Shown here: positions 58,639-64,000 of the stretch, one piece after another
Position numbering within the stretch: the stretch's first letter is position 1
Layout of the letters: each line of letters starts with the position of its first letter
Origin: Bin75 sp965223955
GTDB lineage: Bacteria; Nitrospirota; Nitrospiria; Nitrospirales; UBA8639
DNA: 64,000 bases
NCBI GenBank assembly: GCA_965223955.1
Contig: OZ245029.1
Coordinates: forward strand, 930,001 to 994,000
Direction of reading: 5' to 3'
Notes under the pieces: generated by a model
The model's input: only the letters and a program-made list of their open reading frames with translations
Told to the model about the DNA's origin: nothing
Databases searched by the model: none
Translations under genes and position numbers: made by a program

Positions 58639-59187
58639 ATGAAAGACAAGAAGCACAACTGTATGGCTATGAAGGCAGGTATGAGGAAGCATTGGAAATC
58701 GATGTCTCTCCTCATGGGAATCCTTGGCGTCTGTGCCTCGACATTGGTGGTCGTACCATCCGTTGTTCGTGCCGACGCTTCGCAGAATGACATCAAGGAA
58801 GCATTTGCACCTGTGTTGAAGTTAGAAGGAAAAGCCCGTAAGGAGATTAACGCGATTGCGAACATGATTGCTCCCGGCTCGAAGATGGTCCCTATTGATG
58901 CCACCAAGGCCAGTGGGGAAATGTGTATGCTGGAGACGGTGACCAAACACAATATGATCCACTTTTCGCAAACCCCCGAACAAACCCATGAGGATGTGGT
59001 GTATTTCATCAATCCTGCCAAGTTTATCGAAAATGGCCTGGATATCAAGAAACTTCCTCGTCACCCCAGTGAATTGGGGAAGATGGAGCCACTCCAATGG
59101 TATTACTATGATGGGACCTATGTGGAACCTCATCAGGGCAGCCAACTGAATAAGGAATTCGTCATTATGAGCGTGGATGTGAAATAG
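58639..59187 (+). CDS. exported protein of unknown function
   Basis: A 182-residue protein with a signal peptide (S-L-L-M-G-I-L-G-V-C-A-S-T-L-V-V-V, cleavage near V-R-A-D at about 46). No domain was recognised. The mature part has one Cys (E-M-C-M) and several His and Met residues (T-K-H-N-M-I-H-F), so metal binding is conceivable but unproven. GAGGAG precedes the ATG. It is part of the periplasmic cluster with the DUF1264-like protein and cytochrome c. Confidence 0.75.
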   Translation: MKDKKHNCMAMKAGMRKHWKSMSLLMGILGVCASTLVVVPSVVRADASQNDIKEAFAPVLKLEGKARKEINAIANMIAPGSKMVPIDATKASGEMCMLETVTKHNMIHFSQTPEQTHEDVVYFINPAKFIENGLDIKKLPRHPSELGKMEPLQWYYYDGTYVEPHQGSQLNKEFVIMSVDVK

Positions 59188-59240
59188 CTCGGAATTCCTA
59201 AGGATCAAGACAGTAAAAATTGAAGGAAATGAGGCAGGAG

Positions 59241-59276
59241 GCCTGGATGTCCCTGATTCATGGGGCACGTCCAGGC
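59241..59276 (+). terminator. hairpin after the 182-residue protein gene
   Basis: GCCTGGATGTCCC (59241-59253) pairs with GGGCACGTCCAGGC (ending 59276) around a loop of about 10 bases. There is no long T-run, so termination may need Rho. Confidence 0.5.
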
Positions 59277-59482
59277 ACCCCTCAACGTACGCTCTGGATC
59301 AATTCATGATAAAAAACCAAAAACGGAGGCGCTCACTGAGCCTTGACTCTCTTCCTGCCTTTCATCCAGGAGTTTCTAAATCGTCCCTCAAAACGGTATG
59401 TTCCCCCACCATGTTGTTTCGGCAAACGGACCCAAAACCGTTGTAGCGATGTGACGACCGACTGATGGTACAATGAGGGGGC

Positions 59483-60631
59483 ATGAATTCTTTTCCGCAT
59501 GTTCCCACTGCCGATCCCCTGGCCTTGCCCGGTCCGGAGCCCATCTTGCATGGATTCCTGTTGATCGGGTTTTTCCTGCATGCCCTATTCATGAATCTCG
59601 TTCTCGGCGGCGCCCCCATTATGGTGGTGACTGATTGGCTGGGGCATGGGACCGGTCGCGAACGCTACCGGCGGTTAGGGACGGCGTTGGCCAATATGTT
59701 GCCTTCGTTTCTGGTTTTCGCCGTGGTCTTAGGCGTGGCATCCTTCCTGTTTGTCCAAGCGGTCTACGGCCCCGTGTTGTATCCCGCCATGCTCCTTGTC
59801 GGCAAGATGTGGATCGCGGTCCTTGGTGCCGTCATTCTTGGGTATTATGGATTGTCTGCCTATAAATATTGGAGAATGTGGTTAGGTGGCCGTCCTGGCC
59901 TTCAACTCGCGCTTGGAAGTGTCAATGTCGTTCTGTTTTGGGGCGTGGCATGGATCTTTGTGATGGTCGGCATCTTGATGCTGAATCCGGAGCACTGGCA
60001 AGACATTCAAGGTAGCGGGTTGCGTGGAATGCTTTCTCTTCCTTCCCTGTTCCCACGGTATGGGCATATGGTCCTGGCAGCCGTGGCAGGGATGGGAATC
60101 TTTTTGATGTGCTATGGGTTGTACCTGGGTTCGGGCTCTAGACGTCCGGATTCTCCGGGAGATGAACCGACAGAAGACGATGCGACCTGGGTGACCAAGT
60201 ATGGGGTGGCATGGGCCTTGGCCGGCACGTTGCCTCAAATTGTGGTTGGACCGTGGCTCTTGTTGTCTCTACCGGACGGGGTTCTGGCCGAACTCATAAG
60301 CGGCCGGAGCCTGGGTTCTCTTGCGTTTTTCGTAGGACTCACCTTTGGATTACTCAGCCTGGTGTTATTAAATGCGGCATTGATGATTCCACACGTGCGG
60401 GGAATGGCTTTGGCCGGTATTGTGAGTTTACTGGTCACCGTGTGCCTGATGGTCGTGGTCCGGGACGCGGTTCGCCAATCCTGGTTAGCGAAGCACTCTG
60501 TCGCGACGCAACTGAGCCCTGACTGGGGTGCCATAGCAATGGGAGGCGTCGTCCTTGTCATGGGCCTTGGCCTCATTGGGTACGTCGTGCATGCCTATTG
60601 GAACGCTCATCCTTCACGCCGTCGTTCTTAA
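59483..60631 (+). CDS. polytopic membrane protein, cytochrome-bd-subunit-like
   Basis: A 382-residue protein with about nine predicted membrane helices. The first helix carries H-G-F-L-L-I-G-F-F-L-H-A-L-F-M-N, with histidines spaced for haem ligation. Later helices contain isolated His residues such as R-Y-G-H-M-V-L. The pattern is reminiscent of cytochrome bd quinol oxidase subunit I-like proteins, which in Nitrospirota include divergent members, but the diagnostic Q-loop motifs were not recognised. It lies downstream of a cytochrome c and cupredoxin, suggesting a membrane electron-transfer role. Treat the family call as tentative. Confidence 0.6.
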   Translation: MNSFPHVPTADPLALPGPEPILHGFLLIGFFLHALFMNLVLGGAPIMVVTDWLGHGTGRERYRRLGTALANMLPSFLVFAVVLGVASFLFVQAVYGPVLYPAMLLVGKMWIAVLGAVILGYYGLSAYKYWRMWLGGRPGLQLALGSVNVVLFWGVAWIFVMVGILMLNPEHWQDIQGSGLRGMLSLPSLFPRYGHMVLAAVAGMGIFLMCYGLYLGSGSRRPDSPGDEPTEDDATWVTKYGVAWALAGTLPQIVVGPWLLLSLPDGVLAELISGRSLGSLAFFVGLTFGLLSLVLLNAALMIPHVRGMALAGIVSLLVTVCLMVVVRDAVRQSWLAKHSVATQLSPDWGAIAMGGVVLVMGLGLIGYVVHAYWNAHPSRRRS

Positions 60632-60890
60632 CGAAATCTCCAATTCAGCAGAATAGTTGTTGCAAGCCTTTATGCCGGCGGTCCTCTCATGGTTTGGCCG
60701 CTTGCGCGGACTCATTCCGTGGTGCCCCGTCCCGTCCTATCCGACACCCGTTGCACACCGGTCTGATGCGGTAGCAGTAGACGGGTTGACAAACAGGTAA
60801 AATTAGGAGTGTATTTGATTGAAAGGTCAAATTATGGGTTGTATTAGTGCATAACCCCAGGGCAAAGAGCCTGTCAGGATTTCAGGAATC
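60632..60890. other. gap upstream of the secretin gene
   Basis: A TTGACA box at 60786-60791 could be a -35 element for the downstream operon; the matching -10 (GTGTAT or TATTTG at about 60809-60817) is weak. No gene is visible. Confidence 0.35.
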
Positions 60891-62465
60891 GTGAAAGTTC
60901 CAGCCAGCCACGTACCGATGAGAGCGCTCCACGACCCTTGTGACCGGGAACGAGATGAGATACGGCGACCGGGGATCGTCGTGTTGAGTGTTCTCCTGGC
61001 CTTCATGGCGGCAAGTTGCACGGCCATTCCCACCAAGCCAACCAGACAACTTCAGAGTGAATTCCCTAAGCCACAGGCTCTTCAGTCTGAGTCTCGTTCG
61101 ACGGAAGTCGCCGTCCGGGAAAGTCCCACGTCAAAAGTGGACCCTCCGTTTTCTCTCGAAGATCGGATGTCGTTTGGAATCCCCTCGGGCCTCCCCCTCA
61201 CCGACGGCAAGCCCGCCCGGGTGTTCAGTTTTCGGGCACGGGAAATGCCGTTGGTCGATGCCTTACGTCTGTTCTCGCGTGCGAATACGCTCAATATTGT
61301 CGTGGAGCCGGGGGTCGAAGGCGTGGTGACGGTCGACTTTCAAGGCCTTGCTCTCGAAAAAGCCATGACCGCGCTGTTGGATACGCAGGGGTACTATTGG
61401 GAAAACGATGGGGAACTGATCGTCGTACGCCGGCTGAAAACGCGCATCTTCACAATGGATTACATTCGCCTGGAACGTTCCGGGGAAGGACGCAATAAAG
61501 CGCAAGTCACGTCCGGGTCCGGGAGAAGCGGTGGGCAGGACGCGGGCGAAGTGATCTTGAGCCAACAGGATGACATCAAGTTTTGGGAAGAAATTGAAAC
61601 GCAGATCGGCGCGCTCCTTTCGCCCGAAGGGCGCTTCGTGGTGAATCGGTTGTCCGGCACCATTCAAGTCACGGATTTGCACCGGCGGGTCGAAGAGGTG
61701 GCGACGTTTCTGGTCAACGTCCGCAACTCACTCTATCGACAGGTTGAGATCCAAGCCAGGATTTATGAAATCGCGCTCCGGGACGATTACAGCCTGGGAG
61801 TGGATTGGAGCCGGATCGATCTCAGCACCCCCAAGGGCAGTTTCAAGCTGGCCAACATCATCACGGCGCCGGCCGGTGGCTTTATCGCGCGAGCGGCGAC
61901 CGCGGCCTTCAGTTTTAGTGACGGTGATTTCGAAGGCGTGATCGAAGCCTTACAGGAGCAGGGTGACGTGCAGGTGGTGTCCCAGCCTCGGATTCTGACG
62001 CTGAATAACCAACCGGCGCTGATCAAGGTCGGAACGGATCAATCCTTTTTTACCTCAACGACCACGCAGGGGACGGCAGGGACCGGGAACATTATTACGG
62101 AGCAAGTGCGGACCGTGACCTCGGGACTCGTCCTTTCGGTGACTCCGCAGATTTCCCAGGACGGGTGGATCATGATGGACGTGTCGCCCATTATCACCCG
62201 GTTGACCGATATCGTGGAGTCACAGAATGGGTCCACCGCGCCTGTGTTGGAGGTGAAACAGTCCGGAGGGCTGGTCCGCGTCCGTGATGGACAGTTGGTG
62301 ATTATCGGCGGGCTGATCCAGGAGCAACTCACGAATACCGAACGGAAGGTGCCGTTGCTGGGAGACATTCCCGTGCTTGGTTCGTTCTTCAGCGGTACCT
62401 ATCAGGCCGAGAGAAACACCGAACTCATCATTTTCCTCATGCCTCGTATCTTGAGGGTGACGTGA
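60891..62465 (+). CDS. mshL: MshL/PilQ-type secretin lipoprotein
   Basis: A 524-residue outer-membrane secretin that forms the exit channel for a pilus or pseudopilus. A GTG start is used after CAGGA. The lipobox-like L-A-F-M-A-A-S-C (about residues 36-43) indicates a lipid anchor. An N-terminal STN/secretin-N region has V-F-S-F-R-A-R-E-M-P-L-V-D-A-L-R-L-F. The C-terminal secretin domain shows V-V-S-Q-P-R-I-L-T-L-N-N-Q-P-A and V-P-L-L-G-D-I-P-V-L-G-S-F-F, ending in the usual L-I-I-F-L-M-P-R-I. The next gene overlaps by one base. The set resembles MSHA pilus biogenesis genes. Confidence 0.9.
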   Translation: MKVPASHVPMRALHDPCDRERDEIRRPGIVVLSVLLAFMAASCTAIPTKPTRQLQSEFPKPQALQSESRSTEVAVRESPTSKVDPPFSLEDRMSFGIPSGLPLTDGKPARVFSFRAREMPLVDALRLFSRANTLNIVVEPGVEGVVTVDFQGLALEKAMTALLDTQGYYWENDGELIVVRRLKTRIFTMDYIRLERSGEGRNKAQVTSGSGRSGGQDAGEVILSQQDDIKFWEEIETQIGALLSPEGRFVVNRLSGTIQVTDLHRRVEEVATFLVNVRNSLYRQVEIQARIYEIALRDDYSLGVDWSRIDLSTPKGSFKLANIITAPAGGFIARAATAAFSFSDGDFEGVIEALQEQGDVQVVSQPRILTLNNQPALIKVGTDQSFFTSTTTQGTAGTGNIITEQVRTVTSGLVLSVTPQISQDGWIMMDVSPIITRLTDIVESQNGSTAPVLEVKQSGGLVRVRDGQLVIIGGLIQEQLTNTERKVPLLGDIPVLGSFFSGTYQAERNTELIIFLMPRILRVT

Positions 62466-63295
62466 TGGACAGACTCGATCTGAACGTGTGCTACGAACAA
62501 CTGGGCTTCACCGAAGCCCCATTTCAGATGACGCCGGATACCGACTATTTTTTCCGCACGCAGCAGCACCTGCAAGCCTTGGAGCATTTGCAATTCGGGA
62601 TCGCCAGTGGTGAGTTGACGATGTTGACCGGTGAAGTCGGGGTAGGGAAAACGCTGGTGTGCCGGTACCTGTTGCGGCATCCTCCGAAAGGCGTACGCTT
62701 TGCCTACCTCTTGAACCCCGACCAATCGTACGTGGATCTTTTGCGTTCAATCTACCGGGACCTCACCGGGCAGGTCCCCGAAGATCGCAGCATCGGGGCG
62801 CTGCAACGGACGTTGTCCCACGTGTTACTGCAATTGGCCGGGCAGGGTGAACGCGTGGCCGTCCTGGTTGACGAGGCGCATCGGTTGAGCGGGAAAGTGT
62901 TGGAAGGACTCAGGTTGTTGTCGAACCTGGATACCGAAAAAGAAAAACTCATGTGCCTGTTGTTTGTGGGACAACCCGAACTCGAGCGTACGTTGTCTCA
63001 TCGAGTGCTTCGCCCTCTGTCGCAACGCATCAGCATTCGATTCAGATTGAAGCCGTTCGATTGCCGGGAAACCATGGAGTACATCCGGCATCGCCTGCGG
63101 GTCGCGGGCCCGCGGACCCGGTTCCAATTTCCTCCCGGCGTCATGATGCTCACGCATTACCTGAGTGGAGGCGTGCCTCGCCGGATTAACCAGATTTGTC
63201 ATCGTTCCCTTCTTGCGGCCTATGCCAGTCGCCGGTTCGAGGTCAGCCTTCGCATGGTCCTGCGTGCGAGACGCGAAATCACCGGCTTGGCCTAA
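62465..63295 (+). CDS. ExeA/MshM-type AAA ATPase
   Basis: A 276-residue ATPase of the GspA/ExeA family. It has the family opening Y-E-Q-L-G-F-T-E-A-P-F-Q-M-T-P-D. Walker A is G-E-V-G-V-G-K-T (56-63) and Walker B V-L-V-D-E-A-H. The sensor block G-Q-P-E-L follows, as does G-G-V-P-R-R-I-N-Q-I-C near the C-terminus. These ATPases help place secretins or pilus machinery across peptidoglycan. It overlaps the secretin stop. A GTG three bases upstream is an alternative start. Confidence 0.9.
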   Translation: MDRLDLNVCYEQLGFTEAPFQMTPDTDYFFRTQQHLQALEHLQFGIASGELTMLTGEVGVGKTLVCRYLLRHPPKGVRFAYLLNPDQSYVDLLRSIYRDLTGQVPEDRSIGALQRTLSHVLLQLAGQGERVAVLVDEAHRLSGKVLEGLRLLSNLDTEKEKLMCLLFVGQPELERTLSHRVLRPLSQRISIRFRLKPFDCRETMEYIRHRLRVAGPRTRFQFPPGVMMLTHYLSGGVPRRINQICHRSLLAAYASRRFEVSLRMVLRARREITGLA

Positions 63296-63363
63296 GGCGT
63301 AAAGACCATTCCCCGAAAAGAGAACGACGACGGGGAAGAAAAGCCAACAACCAGAGACAATCA

Positions 63364-64000
63364 ATGAGTATTATTACGGATTCGCTGAACCGGTTACAGG
63401 CTGAGCGGGCTTGGCGCTCGGGGCAGCCCCGGGCTTCGGCGACACCGGAGAGTGCGGAAGCCGCCGATTTCCGGGACCCCATTTTTTCTCCTCCTCATTC
63501 CCCGGCCAGGGCTCTTCGAAATCGTCTGTCATTGGTCGTGCTGGGTAGTGTTGGGATTGCGGCCTACCTGTGGGGATTACCCCTTATTGCAGCTCCGGAC
63601 AAGGTGCCCCCGGCGCAGGAAACGGTGAAGGAGTTGAATCCCGTGCAACACGTTCCGTCTCGGATCGTCGAGGCGATTCCTGAACAACGGGAAGAATCTT
63701 TCACCGCGACAATGGTCGAGGCGAGCGAAGACTCGACGCCGACGGAGGCAGCTTCAGCCACAGTAACCGATCCATCGGCAAAGACGACGGTTGCCAAGGA
63801 CACACCGGCTCGAAGCACGCGTTCCTCTCCCGGTGTTCGGTCAACGGCGAAACCGCCACCGGCACTCAACGCCGATTCGGCATCATCCAATCAATCGAAA
63901 AACCGGGTTTCCTCATTTCTTCGGAATGCCACTCCCCTTCAAGTCAAACTGGCCCGCGTGCAATATTTCATTAAGAAACGCCGATACGCACGGGCCGTGA
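63364..64000 (+). CDS. MshN-like membrane/TPR protein (3' end off the window)
   Basis: The ATG at 63364 opens a frame that stays open to the right edge (212 codons visible). It begins M-S-I-I-T-D-S-L-N-R-L-Q-A-E-R-A-W-R, a start typical of MSHA-locus MshN/GspB-like proteins. One membrane helix lies at about residues 56-72 (S-L-V-V-L-G-S-V-G-I-A-A-Y-L-W), followed by a Pro/Thr/Ser-rich periplasmic linker. The last residues (L-A-R-V-Q-Y-F-I-K-K-R-R-Y-A-R-A) look like the first TPR helices. It follows the ATPase by 68 bases in the same operon. Confidence 0.75.
   Translation, partial: MSIITDSLNRLQAERAWRSGQPRASATPESAEAADFRDPIFSPPHSPARALRNRLSLVVLGSVGIAAYLWGLPLIAAPDKVPPAQETVKELNPVQHVPSRIVEAIPEQREESFTATMVEASEDSTPTEAASATVTDPSAKTTVAKDTPARSTRSSPGVRSTAKPPPALNADSASSNQSKNRVSSFLRNATPLQVKLARVQYFIKKRRYARAV

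Noticed and set aside
1..64000. tRNA or rRNA genes
   Set aside because: No cloverleaf-like segment with conserved T-loop sequence or rRNA core sequence was noticed on reading either strand; a dedicated scan was not possible.

Overview
The window is a GC-rich (roughly 60 %) bacterial chromosome segment from a Gram-negative organism. It encodes a TonB-dependent receptor, an autotransporter, a secretin and periplasmic c-type cytochromes. The conserved gene order ilvB-ilvN-ilvC-psd-pssA-leuA-leuB-(NHL protein)-asd, next to a periplasmic cytochrome/cupredoxin cluster, suggests a Nitrospirota (Nitrospira-like) genome. That taxonomic call is inference from gene order, not a search result.

Layout. 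1-1669: a B12-type radical SAM gene (runs off the left edge) and a UbiE/MenG methyltransferase. 1670-16430: an accessory, repeat-choked stretch with three nearly identical IS30-family copies, one IS481-family copy with an in-frame stop, a BrnT/BrnA toxin-antitoxin pair, a TonB-dependent receptor, an MNT nucleotidyltransferase with a wrecked HEPN partner, an M23 peptidase and a lipoprotein pair. 16428-21530: a giant FnIII/Calx-beta autotransporter preceded by a (GA)n tract. 21891-23541: a YheT-type hydrolase and a membrane-anchored cytochrome c. 23695-30571: a defence-like island with VapBC between two copies of an AT-rich hairpin element, then a two-gene operon (AAA/DUF4143 ATPase plus a 1366-residue STAND-type NTPase ending in a PD-(D/E)xK nuclease). 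30698-35494: small accessory genes (SnoaL-like, Sel1 repeats, UDG-like, nuclease-like, ADP-ribosylglycohydrolase, small membrane proteins). 35607-51424: bioF, then the branched-chain amino acid and phosphatidylethanolamine genes, interrupted between leuA and leuB by a 3.5-kb insert carrying a broken nuclease gene and a ParA-like pair. 51427-60631: SpoIID-like protein, QueA, an orphan antitoxin, a SurA_N protein and a periplasmic redox cluster (cupredoxin, two DUF-type exported proteins, cytochrome c, polytopic membrane protein). 60891-64000: a secretin, ExeA/MshM-type ATPase and the start of an MshN-like gene, i.e. an MSHA/type IV pilus-like assembly locus.

How it fits together. IlvB/IlvN, IlvC, LeuA and LeuB form most of the valine/leucine pathway. 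Psd and PssA convert CDP-diacylglycerol to phosphatidylethanolamine. Asd serves the aspartate family. Intergenic DNA is dominated by at least five families of short palindromic repeats. All three IS30 copies sit at the same base of one repeat family, and that repeat even supplies the transposase stop codon. Repeats also form the ends of several host proteins.

The best candidate for an undescribed system is the translationally coupled ATPase / STAND-nuclease operon at 25088-30450, bounded by 70-bp direct repeats. Also notable are the MITE-like element, the two inserts flanked by duplicated host-gene ends, and the GA tract upstream of the autotransporter.
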